A stretch of 64,000 nt of DNA from Mauremys mutica (GCF_020497125.1 NC_059073.1:13971225-14035224); one strand, 5' to 3'; counted from the stretch's first letter, positions 45,272 through 57,503 are shown. Numbers and translations: made by a program. Notes: generated from the sequence alone by a model not told the origin.

Positions 45272-46790
45272 AAAAACATAACATTGTATTAAAATGGCTT
45301 ACACTTTATAAACTATTTATACCTGGAAACAGGACAAAGCATTGATAAAGTGTTATAGCTGTTATAAGTGTGTTATAAATATAAGCGGTGTGTGCTACAG
45401 ATGGTTATAAACACATGAATAGAGGGTATTATTGATTACAAGTAACATCTCGAGAGTCCAACAGGTCAATAACAATATACAACACTTGATTTACCAATCA
45501 TTTAAACAGCTATTAAGCATTTATGAATGGACCCTAAATATAAAGTGTGACCTTAAAAGTGTGAAACGTGGGACTTTATAACATTTTTGTTTTTCCCCCA
45601 AAAAACATAAAAAGACAAAAAATCCCTTGTTAAATAGCAGCTGCATCCCAATATACTTACTGTACCCGGGACTGCCACAGCACCATCTCCGAGATGCCAG
45701 AGATGTGAAAAAAGAAATGCTGAAAGACACTTTCGTTATAGGTTATGCGGGAATTGTACATGCCCCTGTGTCTCCAACAAACCCTCCTAGCTCATTGTGA
45801 TGTTTCAGTGTCCACTCATTGCTCCCCCAAAATTGCTACCTCCCACTGCAAGAGGAGGGGAAGGAGCAGATGAAGGAAAGTGAATGGGCTGCATGGAGGG
45901 GGGCCAGACGGATAACAGCTCAGCAGACTCTTGCCACTGGATCCTAGAGGGAAACACGAGAAAGAAGGCTCGTGCAGCTAAAAGCCAAGAACAGAACAAC
46001 AGCAAAGTTGAACTTACACACGTTGCTGAGTCAATGAATGAAAATAGTAACATCCAGCCTGGCAGCCTGCATGAGCATTGACTTCCAGTAGCGATGATCC
46101 CCATCCTACTGGATCCTGGGTTTCCTGGGGGCAAGCAGGTAACGGGTGTAGGGAGCTGCTGATTCCTGCCATGGCATCTGCAGTGTCAGTGTGAGGACAT
46201 AGCAGTCACACCTGTGCCCATCATAATGCACACACAGCTCCCCGTGCAGAACACAGCCATTCAAGGCAGGCCATGGAGCATACCAAAGAGAGCACGGAGG
46301 CGTTATTGTAACAGGTGATGGAAGGAAATGCTGTATAGCTATGATTACCCTCCCCTTTTCTGTCCCTCAGCTTAACTCCCTGCTGAAGCACTCGCCAGAA
46401 TTCTAACTGTTCAGGACTTCTGGAGCGAAGTACACTGAGTCTTTGTGTAGTCACTTACGCCTGCACAAACTGCACGTACAAAGGTACCAGATCAGAATAA
46501 TAATGTAACCCACATGCCATATAAGACTGCATGTTATGCTTGGCGGTTGAGTGAAACCTCACTGAAGCCGCTGGATGTTACAGGATACCTGTAAAAAGGA
46601 ATTTGGCTCCTTTATGGAATACATAGCTGAAAAAATAGGCACTAGCACCTAAACCACAGGTCACAGGCAAGCCTGGTCAGCAAGGTGTGCTGTGTTTCTT
46701 TGGGGGCTAAATGCAGGTATTGGGGAGTGTTTGAGAGAGAGAAGCAGCAGAAACAAAGAAGCCCCAGCGACACACTTACAGCATGGTTGT
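45272..46790. other. Non-coding DNA
   Basis: No exon or transposon recognised. Open frames of 65-109 codons at 45805-46134 (minus) and 45884-46081 (plus) overlap each other and lack recognisable domains. Confidence 0.4.
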
Positions 46791-47912
46791 TTGATACTGT
46801 CTTGTATGACCTTCTCATAAACAAACTAGGGAAATACAACTTAGCTGGAGCTACTATAAGTCAGGTTTGTAACGGGTTGGAAAATCGTTCCCAGCGAACA
46901 GTTATCAGTGGTTCACAATCAAGCTAGAAGGGCATAATGAGGGGGCTCCTGCAGGGATCAGTTCTGGGTGCGGTTCTGTTCAATATCTTCAGCAATGATT
47001 TAGATAATGGCATAGAGAGAACACTTATAATATTTGCAGATGATACCAAGTTGGGAGGGGTTGCAAGTGCTTTGGAGGATAGGATTCAAATTCAAAATGA
47101 TCTGGACAAACTGGAGAAAGCGTCCAAAGTCAATAGGATGAAATTCCACAAGGATAAATGCAAAGTGTTCCACTTAGGAAGGAACTATCAGTTGCACGCA
47201 TACAAAATGGGAAATGACTGCCTAGGAAGGAGTACTGCAGAAAGGGATCTGGGGGTCATAGTGGATCACAATCTAAAGATGAGTGAACAGTGTAACGCTG
47301 TTGCAAAAAAAAGCAAACATTCTGGGATGCATTAGCAGGAGTGTTGTAAGCAAGACACGAGAAGTAATTCTTCAGCTCTACTCCATGCTGATTAGGCCTC
47401 AACTGGAGTATTGTGTCCAGTTCTGGGCACCACATTCCAGGAAAGGTGGACAAATTGGAGAAAGCCCAGAGAAGAGCAACGAAAATGATTAAAGGTCTAG
47501 ACAACACGACCTATGAGGGAATATTGAAAAAATTGGATTGGTCTAGTCTGGAGAAGAGAAGACTGAGAAGGGGCATGATAACAGTTTTCAAGTACATAAA
47601 AGATTGTTACAAAGAAGAGGGAGAAAAATTGTTCTCCTTAACCTCTGAGGGTAGGACAAGAAGCAATGAGCTTAAATTGCAGCAAGGGAGGTTTATGTTG
47701 GACATGAGGAAGAACTTATTAACTGTCAGAGCGGTTAAGCACTGGAATAAATTGCCTCGGGAGGTTGTGGAATCCCCATTGCTGGAGATTTTTAAGAGAA
47801 GATTAGACAAACACCTGTCAGGGTGGGCTAGATAATACTTAGTCCTACCAAGAGTGCAGGAGACTGGCCTAGATGATCTCTCAAGGTCCCTGACAGTCCT
47901 ATGATTCTATGA
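46791..47912 (+). mobile_element. CR1 LINE, 3' half
   Basis: The best-preserved CR1 here. In order: DTVLYDLLINKLGKYN (46795), the VENRSQRTVISG-like block NGLENRSQRTVISGSQSS (46880), LLQGSVLGAVLFNIFSNDL (46950), catalytic FADDTKLGG (about 47035-47060), LDKLEKA (47110), KCKVFHLGRNYQLHAYKMGN (47160), [20 protein letters not shown] (47240), then in a second frame [20 protein letters not shown] (47330), [18 protein letters not shown] (47470) and LEKRRLRRGMITVFKYIKDC (47560). The 3' UTR ends 'gtcctatgattctatga'. One frameshift near 47310 (an extra A in an A-run) and a few stops break it. The 5' part of ORF2 and the endonuclease are missing. Confidence 0.92.
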
Positions 47913-50535
47913 AAATGAGAAAAGCTGAGAGAGAGCGCTTTTGCACAGAGTGCTATCTGGAAAGAGGCTTGGAACTGTGACCAAAGAAGCTTGTCCTGTT
48001 GTTTGATTCCTGCTACATTCAGTGAAACAGGATTTTTGTGTATATTCTTTTGTTAATAAGATTGTGTCAAAGAAACACCTAGTTCAGTCAGCAATTTCTC
48101 ATCCTAATGGAAACAACCCACTAGACTCCAAGTATTGGGTAACTGCTCAGGTCGAAAGGGATAACAAGTATTTGATTTAATTCCAAAGATGACAAGCGAA
48201 GCAGTGGGGAGGTGGCAAGGATTTTTGTTGAATGCATCTGTGGCTCTGGAAATGTGCAGAGAGCAGAGCAGGCCAACTCAATTCAAAGGCTCCAGCCTTA
48301 TCCAGAAAAAGGGTGTGGTAATTACTAGCTGTGCTTCAAAGCTTCAGTTAAGGACAGTCAGTCTTGTCTCCAACACACACATCCACTGCCTGAGAACTGA
48401 GCCAATCAGATCTTGGGAAAGCGGGGAGGTTATAAATAAAAGAGTCAAAGACAGCTTTCTGTTCATAGAACCAAGAACTGTGTGCACTGTTAGTAATATC
48501 TGGTAAGTGGTAATATCTGTACCACTTTGGATACAGGCTATAGATTTCCTATTTTACCAGAAAATGAGGAGACCGGTCAACCATTAATCAAAGGACTAGA
48601 ATGCCGTTCGGAATCCCAGACTTAATTTTGCTAACAAGTGTTTGGAAAAGGGCTGAGTGACACTGTAGCTCTGGAAAAAAAATCACACATGCCACATTTT
48701 ATAGCCACAATATAGAGACAGAGAAATCATCTCTGATAGACAAGCACAGGGAAAAGAGAGAGTTTGTGTGTGTGCATAAGGGGACACAGTGGTAGATTTA
48801 CCACCAGCTCATTTTGGTTTAAATGTTTTTCAAATACTGTTTAAATGGTCTCTGTGTTAAATTTAAATATTTGTTTACCAAAAGGTGTGGGTGGGGGGCC
48901 TGTCTTTGAAGCTGCCTGGCAATTGTTACTAACACTTACCTAATATGAGTAGCCAGGTGTGGAATGACCTTCCTGGAACCGAAAGACTTAATGCAGTGAT
49001 TATACAGAGGCCACATTATGGGGAAACGAACCCTCCTGGTAGCAGCTAAACCACTGATGTGGAAAGTCTGGGCAAAAGAGGTGTGTTTGGTCTATCAGTG
49101 CTTTGTGCGAATGAGCTGCGAGCTGAGCCAGCACTGAAAAAATAAATATGTTATTACATTGCCCACTGTTCTATTTCCTCTCACTTTCTCGCTCGCTCTT
49201 TTCCAGTGCCTCTCCCTGCGCTGTAGATAACACTGCATTGTTTTGGCAGCTGGTATCTAGTGATGTATCTGTGTGCATATCTAGTCCATTAATGGAAATA
49301 TGTCACCCATCACCATTATTGTTTTTTAACTTGCCTCTGCTTATTGAACTCTTGACATCAGCTGGCTGCTTTGATGGCAACAAGAAGTGCAGCAGTTTGC
49401 AGAGCTATCAGGTGCAGACCAAACAGATGTCAGTGTTCAAACTGAAAAACTAGATTAGCCTGGTCCCGTGCTGCGGCTGTTTGTTAGATCTGTGTGCGCC
49501 ACGGAGAGTTTACGGCACAACCTCCTTTCCCTTCTTCCGATTTTAGCTTAATGGAATAAAATTTTATCCTGCAACAGATTTTTTGTAATCTCTTTTTCAG
49601 TGTAAGCTTCTTTACTTTATGTGGGTTACTTTTTTACAGTCAGTCTGTGGTATTTTGTCCTATCCCCTCTAATCCTCTTCCTCAGAGTTCATAGGGGTAA
49701 GGGGAAAGTACCGGAGATGGGGACTAAATCCCAGCGCACGAGCACTGCTTTCTGGTGCATTTGCACACTCACTCAAAGTAGCTTTGAGCCGACTCGCTCC
49801 CCTACCGTCAGCATTTCATACATTCAGCAGAGATGAATGCAGGCTACCTCCGATCTCAACAAGACCTAGAGAGCTGTCACAGCCATTTTGAGTGAATGCA
49901 GTGGTCACACTCTCTCCTTCCAGTCCCTGATTTCCCAATACTTCCATCAGTTTCACACAACAATAAAGAGACCGAGTGCTGGATTTTGGTGGTGTTGGTG
50001 TATGTATTCAGCAGGAAAACCTATAACCTTGTTACCTGTGCAAAGACTCTGTTGTTCAGTGACAAGATTATGTTAAGACATTCCAGGGCTGTATGTAAAT
50101 TATCAGCTACAAAGTGCAGCAGGCAGAAGTTAGGAGTTGCTAAGTGCCATGTCTCTGGGCTCTACATTGACCGCCCTTTCAGCACTACAGAGCAAAGACT
50201 TTCCTCCTTGAAAAGCTGGAGAGACATTTACTTGTTACCAAAAAAGTTTGCTTGAGCACCACAAAATTAGTATGGTAAACTGGCATTTTGTTGGGGTGTT
50301 CGCATGTATCATGCCAGCCACACTGTCACACGTTGCAACATCACAGCGCGAACTGCTCCCTCTCCAACTCAGGTCAGTGTGTCAGGATCATTTTGTGGTT
50401 TTCTGAGACTCTTTTACCAGTGTTTCTCTTTTCTCCCCAGCCTTGCAGCTCTTGGGAGGGAGGATCTCCTTTTCCTGGGGGAATAGGGATGGATCCTAGC
50501 AGTTCTCATCCTAAAGTCTCTTTGCTCAGCAGTCC
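47913..50535. other. Non-coding DNA
   Basis: No exon or transposon recognised. Frames such as 49896-50255 and 48189-48506 (100-120 codons) lack recognisable domains. Confidence 0.4.
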
Positions 50536-50762
50536 CAAGATGACGCTGTGCCTAAAAGAGCTAATGTGGTCGTGGGATGCATACACAAGGGAATCTTGAG
50601 TACAAGTAGAGAGGTTATTTTACCTCTGTATTGGGCACTTCTAGGACTATTGCTGGAATACTGTGTCAAGTTCTGGTGCCCACAATTCAAGAAGGATGTT
50701 GATAAATTGAAGAGGTTTCAGAGACGACCCACGAGACTGATTAAAGGTTTAGAAAACCTGCC

Positions 50763-51623
50763 TGTAGCGAGGCGGTGTGGTGCCCCACCACCCCGCCGGG
50801 GGAAGAACCTCCCCAGACACCAAAGTGGGCGGAGCTAGTGGATCCTGCGCCTGCCCCTGAGAGGTAATGGTGCAGGACAGGAAGTATAAAAGCCCAAACG
50901 CAAAGCTCAGTTAGGCAGCAGCCACCAGAGAGGCCAGACGCCTGTGGCCTGGCTTGGGCTTGGGAGACCCCAGCAATCTGTGGCCGACCCAAGGACTGGC
51001 TGGACCAGCCAATGCCCAATGCTGACCGGTGACTAGAGGAGCTGCCAAGCTTACCCGTCGCCAGCTACCCAGAGGAGCTGCCAAGCCTACCCCTCGCTAG
51101 CTACTCGGAGGAACCCATGGTGCTGGAACCCTCCGAGGACACCACCCAGACCCAGGTACCGTACGAGGGGGAGTCTGGAAGTAGCCTGGGGGCAGCCGAC
51201 CCTAGTCTGGCTGCAGCACTGCTAGGGCCAATGTCAGTGTGTTGCGGCCAGGATCCCCACTAACGTAGCAGCGGGTCTTCTGCCGCTGCTAGGGCCCCGG
51301 GCTGGGACACAGTGGAGTGGGTGGGCCTGCGCCCCCTCCGCCACCCACCTCACGAGTGGCAGCCTCCTCCTTCCCCAGCTCGCTCTAAGCCAGGAGCCTG
51401 GGCTTTGCTATTGAACTATTTGCCCAGTCCCTGCTTGAGGGCCTGAGCTCCTGACTGTCTGTCTGCTGCCCGCCCTGACCCAGGGCCTGGGCTTACCTTG
51501 TATGCTTGCTGGGGCCCTGCCCGAAGGTCTAGGCCATAGACTGGGTATCCCCCAACCCAGCAAAGAGGGTGTAGTGAGGCGGTGTGGTGCCCCACCACCC
51601 CGCCGGGGGGCGAGTCCTCTCTA
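50763..51623 (+). mobile_element. 861-bp LTR-retroelement-like insertion with short terminal direct repeats
   Basis: Inserted in a CR1 with a 5-bp duplication CTGCC (50758-50762, 51624-51628). Both ends start TGTAG[C/T]GAGGCGGTGTGG and agree over 40 bp with a single mismatch (50763-50802, 51570-51609), then diverge. The repeat folds into a GC-rich hairpin (ggcggtgtggtg / caccaccccgcc). Purine-rich 'gcaaagaggg' lies directly before the 3' repeat, like a polypurine tract. A TATA box (gtataaaagcc, 50886-50896) is internal. A two-unit repeat 'gaggagctgccaagc' (about 51037, 51072) and a short ATG frame (51118: MVLEPSEDTTQTQVPYEGES…) follow. No protein family recognised; best read as a non-autonomous element. 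Confidence 0.62.
50886..50896 (+). promoter_or_regulatory. TATA box in the 861-bp element
   Basis: GTATAAAAGCC is a near-consensus TATA box about 120 bp after the 5' terminal repeat, in an otherwise GC-rich region. Promoter activity is inferred from the motif only. Confidence 0.5.
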
Positions 51624-51878
51624 CTGCCTTATAGTGATAAGCTAAATAGATTGAGCTTTTTGAGTCTAACAAAGAGAAGGTCAAGGGATGACTTGATCAG
51701 AGTCTATAAGTACCTACGTGAGGAACAAATATTTGATGATGGGCTCTTCAATCTAGGAGAGAGAGGTACAACCTGAGCCAATGTCTGGACGTTGCAGCTA
51801 GACAAATTCAGGCCGGACACAAGGCATACATTTTTAACCATGAGCATAATTAACCATTGGAATAACTTACCAAGGTTT

Positions 51879-52055
51879 CAAGTATCAGAGGAGTAGCCGT
51901 GTTAGTCTGGATCTGTAAAAGCAGCAAAGAATCCTGTGGCACCTTATAGACTAACTGACGTTTTGCAGCATGAGCTTTCGTGGGTGAATACCCACTTCTT
52001 CGGATGCCTTGCAAAAACGTCAGTCTATAAGGTGCCACAGGATTCTTTGCTGCTT
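51879..52055 (-). mobile_element. Foldback element, copy 3
   Basis: A 177-bp element with a 12-bp duplication TTACCAAGGTTT (51867-51878, 52056-52067) inside CR1. On + it reads caagtatcagaggagtagccg, then an arm 'aaaagcagcaaagaatcctg'…'gacgttttgca', a loop of about 41 nt ('gcatgagctttcgtgggtga…'), and the complementary arm 'tgcaaaaacgtcagtc'…'gattctttgctgctttt'. Both arms carry GAATCC where the other copies have GAGTCC, and both have the private GACGTTTTGCA-type sequence. Orientation is minus relative to the 45051 copy. Confidence 0.85.
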
Positions 52056-52229
52056 TTACCAAGGTTTGTGGTCGATTCTCCATCACTGACAATTTTTCAA
52101 TCAAGATTGGATATTTTTCTAAACAATCTGCTTTGAGAATTATTTTGGGGCCATTCTATGGCCTGTGATGTACAGGAGGTCAGACTAGATGATAGTGATG
52201 GGCCCTTCTGGCCTTAGAATCTATGAATG

Positions 52230-52560
52230 ACTTACAGTGTGTGTGACAGGAACCATTCCCATAGCCGGCAGGGAATACTAGAGCTACAGAGGTCTGACAC
52301 CACAGCAATGGGGAATTGATCATGGAAATCAGTCAAGGCACTAAGAAATCTCCTGAGTCCCTAACTCAGGGCCCCCCAATTCTACACTTAGGCCTCAAGT
52401 GGGCATATCACCCCTATAACAAAGTGCCAATTTAACATTCCAGGCCCAATCCTCACTTGAGCTAAGCTTGGCACAGTGGCTTTCTCCTTCCCTGATTTTG
52501 ACCCAGCCCAGGACAAAGACAGCCCTTACCTGTGCCTCTTCCTCCCCCCACAACCCCCAA
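52230..52560. other. Non-coding DNA
   Basis: Short spacer between CR1 and SINE; nothing recognised. Confidence 0.4.
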
Positions 52561-52723
52561 TGAGGGAGAGCTCAGTGGTTTGAGCATTGGCCTGCTAAAC
52601 CCAGGGTTGTGAGTTCAACACTTGAGGGGGCCATTGGGGGATTGGTCCTGCTTTGAGCAGGGGGTTGGACTAGATGACCTCCTGAGGTCCCTTCCAACCC
52701 TAATAGTCTATGATTCTATGAAT
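52561..52723 (+). mobile_element. tRNA-derived SINE, second tail type
   Basis: Starts TGAGGGAGAGCTCAGTGGTT; A box (AGCTCAGTGGT) and B box (GGTTGTGAGTTCAACA) are intact. The tail reads 'ggattggtcctgctttgagc' 'agggggttggactagatgacctcctgaggtcc' and ends 'ctatgattctatgaatga', identical in type to the CR1 3' end at 40089 (antisense), whereas the SINEs at 5684 and 9187 end differently. It is therefore a different SINE subfamily or CR1 partner. Confidence 0.87.
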
Positions 52724-55700
52724 GAAACTTAGAACAGCCTTTGGGCTGCTCTAAATTATGTTGGGTGCTGTGGTTCCATAAGGACTCTTGTGGCAGCTAA
52801 GAATCAGGTGAAGTATGATGTGCCCTGCCCCCAAAATGCCCTCTGCATAGAAGTTATGGGGAGGGGGCGTGAGTAGATGGTGTAAAGTCACTTATCCTTT
52901 CTCTAGGATTCCCCTCTGTCAGGAAGATCATTTCCTGCTATTTTGCCTTAGCAGCACAAAGCAGCTGGGCCAGGTGCCAAGGATCTGGCCCCCTAACTTA
53001 GGTTGCTTCCAGAGTACTGAACAGTGAGCTAATATACAGGATACACAGACCAAAAAAACAAAAAAAACAACCAAAAACCCATATACAAGAAGTTCAGCAG
53101 AAGTGCTAAGGAATGAATGGTTGATTCAATCAAACTGAAGTGGTTGCTTTATGAAAATGCATATTTCATGGGCTACCTGAGACTGATGGTGCATCAGCTG
53201 TGTCTCGAACGGGCTCCACATTGCGAGTAAGCTCACCATAATATATGGTAGAGATTGAAGTCGCTGCAGCATTCCTGGCTGCTCCACACACTGGTCCCTT
53301 TTTATCTTGTTCGATGTAGTTCAGAATGTGTGCAAGGCAGCACATTCACTGCTGAAAACTGCACTGTTGTTCTTTTTAACAAAAGAAAGCGCTCTCTCAT
53401 TTTAGGTAAACCCTGCATTTGCATTAAAAATACCCAGGGGTTATGGAGACATGAAAACACTGTATCCTAGGAAAATGTTGAGCACTTTCCCTATAAGCCC
53501 TCACTTGTCTTCCTCTAAAAAGACACTAGTGTGCTACAATAACACCATTAGCCTTTCCAAAATACCAGGGGCAGTACACGCATACCTGCAGATGCCGCTC
53601 AGGGGTACAATAACAACAAGAACACACAATCTGAATGGATTTGGAGACAATAAGAGATCAGCTTAATGAGGCTGTTCAATGTGGAAGGGCTCCTAGAATA
53701 GTGATCACAGATCCATTTTCATTAATGTGTGTTAATTTAAAAGCTCAGCGTTCACATCAATCCTGCTTGAAAAACAGCCCAGCGACGTGCAGTGTCATTG
53801 CTTGCCATAAGATTCGCGTGTTGCAGAAAACAGAGATGACCCTCGCTCCTACCATCCGGGAGCGGGAAAGGAAGAGACATCATTGTGTTGAAACACAGGC
53901 TAGCAGGGCTCAGTGACTAGCACTGGGAACCTAGGTTGACAGAATTCAAATCTTTCTTCACAAGCCTGTGCGATCTGTGGGCCACTTGGTATGTGAGTCT
54001 CTTATGTACCACCTACCCTGCGACTCGTTAGAACAGATATTCTCTGTAGATACAGCCACTTGAGGGCAACATTCCATCCACCAGAGAGCAGCACATAATA
54101 TAGACCTCCCTACTTCAGGGATATTCCCTCACAGCCTCATTCAGTGAGCTCAGTTGGTCTTTCTGCACGATATGAGACCCCAGTGTAAGGTATACAGTGA
54201 GAGGTTGTCTTCTCTGGAGGTTAGAGCACTGGCTGGGGGACCGAGACCTGGATTCTAAGCCTAATGCCCTTGATACTCATTGTCTGTCATGTCTATTTAG
54301 GTTGGAATCTCTTAGATTGGGCCTCCCTGTCACTAGGTCTTTGTATTGTACCTAGCACAATGTGGGACCAATCTTGGTCAGAACCTCTAACCTTTAATAC
54401 AATCCAAAGAATAATGCAGACAGAAATCAATATGCTGGACACATGCCTCTGTATTCTTTGAGATATAACTAATATATTAGAGGCTTTTCCTAATATCATT
54501 CCTAGACAAAGCAATAAACAACGTGCACGCATAAAAAAGGCTGGATGCACAAACACAGTCGTGCACTGACAAAACCTAAATTATATCAGACGCCAATATA
54601 ACGCTCCTAAAATTAATAAACTATTCAACCAGCCCAATATATTAGCTGTGCCAATCAATAAACATGTCACAGAAATCAGAGCTTTCAGCTAGAAGCTGGG
54701 CGCTTCTGAAACAACACTGGCTACTGGTGATGGAGTCGGGGGAAACAACACTAAAAAAAAAAAAAGGGCAGCTGAGGCTGTGATCAGTTTGCACTGGAAG
54801 TAAATTAAACCTGATAGTAAAGAAGAGAAGATTTAACCGTACAACAAAGAGTTTGTTGCATTTAGAAATAGCCTGCAAAGCTCTGCACCTTGTGCAGTGT
54901 GAACAATTAGGCTTTATGAAAGTTTTCATACATATTTAGGCGCGTCAAAGGACAAATACCAAGAAGGGTGTAAGAAACTGCAGTGCAATGATGGATTGTT
55001 CCCTGTATAGCTAACCAGAAAAGCTTTGATTTGAAGAACTAGAGCAGGGGGGGAAACAAGGGGGGAAAAGTTCCACTTAGGAAAGGTTTATTAAAGGAAA
55101 ATAATCCCTCAAGTAGATGCTCCCCACTTGCCTGTCGGTGGTTCAGACAGGCACAGTTCTCGGTGTCCAATGCTGTGCAGGATTCAGCAGGGGCTCTGGC
55201 ATAACGATATGTTCATTAGGAACAACGGGCGCTTCGAAAACAAATGGTGTTAGCAGCAGCACTGGATGGTGTTGCTCCCGCCAATAACGTCTGTAAATCA
55301 CCCTGTTGTCGTTGTGTATGTGCCAGATCTAGGGAACACTAACTGCACACAACAAACCAGCCAGCCTCAGAGCATCAAGGGGGAAGCATCAAACTAACTC
55401 TCATCATTGCAAAGGGGCCCTTTGTGTGGTGTCCTGTGGTGACAATTGGCTACAAAGTTGCCGCACTCTTGAGCCCACCTGCAAATAGGATGTAAATGTT
55501 CATGAAAAGGTCACCATAACCCAGAATAGCAAGTGCTGATGGGGCAAGGTACAAAAGGGAGACAAAAGAACTGAATTAGGCGAGACAGAAAGGCCAAGTT
55601 GATATGATTCAAGGCCTATGTTGAAATCCTTCTTGTTAAAAACAGGAGCTGTGGAGCCGGAAGTTAATGAGCCAAAATTGATCTTAGCTCTAATTGGTGG

Positions 55701-57503
55701 ACACAATAACGTGGCGATGGGCTATGCCACACATCAGCTCTCTTTTGGGGGAGCCTTAAAGAGAGACTTTGGGGGGAAACGAAAGAACAGACCGAGGCTA
55801 CCGGCGCAAGCCGCACCAGCCTGGCTGCATCCCCACACTTTCCTGGGACCCTGGACTGTCATCATGCTGATTCCGAGGGATGCCCTGACCAGATCAGGCC
55901 AGAGAGAGGGCCAGATGGCATGGCCACCCCTACCAACTCCAGCTGAATCCCAACCACTGCCTGGGATCACTGTTGCTACCAGCATTGATACCATCTAAGA
56001 GACTGTCAGGCAAGGCAGCCTTTCCCTCTGAGACTGGCCTTTAACAACAACAGCAGCAATGGCATCTCCAGCCCAGCTCAAGTAACTTCTTCTTGCTTAC
56101 CCCAGCATTCAATTATTACCATCTTTAATCCCATCTAAGAGACTGTCAAACAAGAGGGGGGTTTTCCTTCTAAAAAACTGGCTACAGCTCAAGGCTTTCA
56201 ATAACGAAAGCCTTATTGAATACTTGACGTTGCAAATGATTTCCTTCTTTTCTGTATCTTTAAAAGGATTTTTAATGGTGTGTTTGCCATGCTGCCACTG
56301 TGTACCAAGCCCCAGATTCTGTTTAACACTGTTTAATGTTGGACGGTGACTGGGTTATGTTAGCCCATATATTCCATCTAAAGTAATGCAAAAAGGGGTA
56401 CTTCCGGCCTCCCATTCTGTTTGCTTTGTATATGGAGAGACAGGCTGCAGTGTTGTCAGTAGCCTGATGACACTCTGCTCTGAATTCGTATCTCAGCTGA
56501 GCATCAGAGTGAGCCTGCCGTGTGGATGAGAGCGAGCCAACTGATGCTCAGTTATGGTGATGCTGAGAGGTTGGGGGAAGCAACAGGAAGACTGGAGAAT
56601 GCTTAGAATCAGGGCCCAAACCCAGACCTCAGCTCTGAACTGTGGCTCCACATCAGGACTCCAGGGGGAAAGGAAAGTGCAAAAAGCAATATTTATATAC
56701 CCCTCCCCCCCAGGTGCTATGTAGAAATGTTGGAAGGCAGGTTGCCTACCCCAAAGTGCCTATGAAGTAAATAAGACCTAACCCAACAAGTGAAAAGAAA
56801 CAGATAATGGCATGGGTGGGTGGAGTGAAGACTAAGGGTTACTGTGGTAAATCTAGCTATGGCACTGTTACACATTTGTTTTACATTTACTGTACCTTTA
56901 AATCCATACGGAATCTTCTCTCTGCAGTCATAGACAGCCATTTTACATGATGGGAGAGTGCAGTGCGTGCTGTCTCATGGAAACTTTACTTTTGTTCTTT
57001 CTTATTTTGTTAGCCTGTTAATCCAAAGGCCAGCTGGACTGAAGAAACCTGTTTGCTCTCTATGTGTGGAAAAGCAACACATGCGCATAATATCACTTCA
57101 ACTGTAAATTACTGGAGTTTCTTCTTATTCTTATGAAATGAGTAAAGTCATGACCCAAAACAAGTCAGTTTACGAGAGACTTAGTGCAGGGTATGGCCAT
57201 TAATGTAGTACACTTGGCTAAGGGTAGGTCTGAACCTCACTTTCTCTGCACGCCCTCCATCCCCCTTGTCTGATTTGGGAAGCTTACGATCAGAGCAGGT
57301 GTAAAGGGCATTGGAATGGGAAGAAAAATAATTGAATGCTCTACAGCTTTCTAGATGGTTCATTCTAGAAAAGGCAAAGGTTTTTAGTTCTGGTCATCTC
57401 AGGTTTCCTTATATAAAAAGGAAATTAAATGGTACTTTGAGAGCTGCAGGTGGAAGGACAAGAGCTCTGGAAGTGGTAAGAATTGTGATTTTCTTTTGGA
57501 TGG
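52724..57503. other. Non-coding DNA
   Basis: Apart from the SINE tail at 54200-54425 and a poly(A) run (54752-54765), nothing recognisable. The 126-codon frame at 55618-55998 (+) overlaps an 86-codon frame on the other strand and lacks a recognisable domain or splice context. Confidence 0.4.
54200..54425 (+). mobile_element. MIR-like SINE with conserved tail
   Basis: 'ctctggaggttagagcactggctgggggaccgagacctggattcta' is tRNA-like MIR 5' wording (gtagcctagtggttagagca … gacctgggttcta). The body is short, and the tail 'ttggaatctcttagattggg' … 'tttgtattgtacctagcacaatgtggg' … 'atcttggtcagaacctct' matches the tail at 39540. Confidence 0.65.

Larger units (their letters stand above)
50536..52229 (+). 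mobile_element. CR1 LINE 3' region, split twice
   Basis: Three segments read as one CR1: 50536-50762 (…KRANVV, STSREVILPLYWALL, LLEYCVKFWCPQFKKDVDKL, …RLIKGLENL), 51629-51866 (RLSFLSLTKRRSRDDLIRVY, KYLREEQIFDDGLFNLGERG) and 52068-52229 ('tcgattctccatcactgacaatttttcaatcaag', '…caggaggtcagactagatgatag', '…cttctggccttagaatctatgaa'). Insertions at 50763 and 51879 leave the CR1 otherwise continuous. The catalytic region is 5' of this copy and missing. Confidence 0.85.

Noticed and set aside
50763..51623. Promoter and first exon of a cellular gene (GC-rich, TATA box, ATG at 51118)
   Set aside because: The block has insertion boundaries, a target duplication and terminal direct repeats inside a CR1, so it is a mobile element; the ATG frame is short and unlike any known protein.
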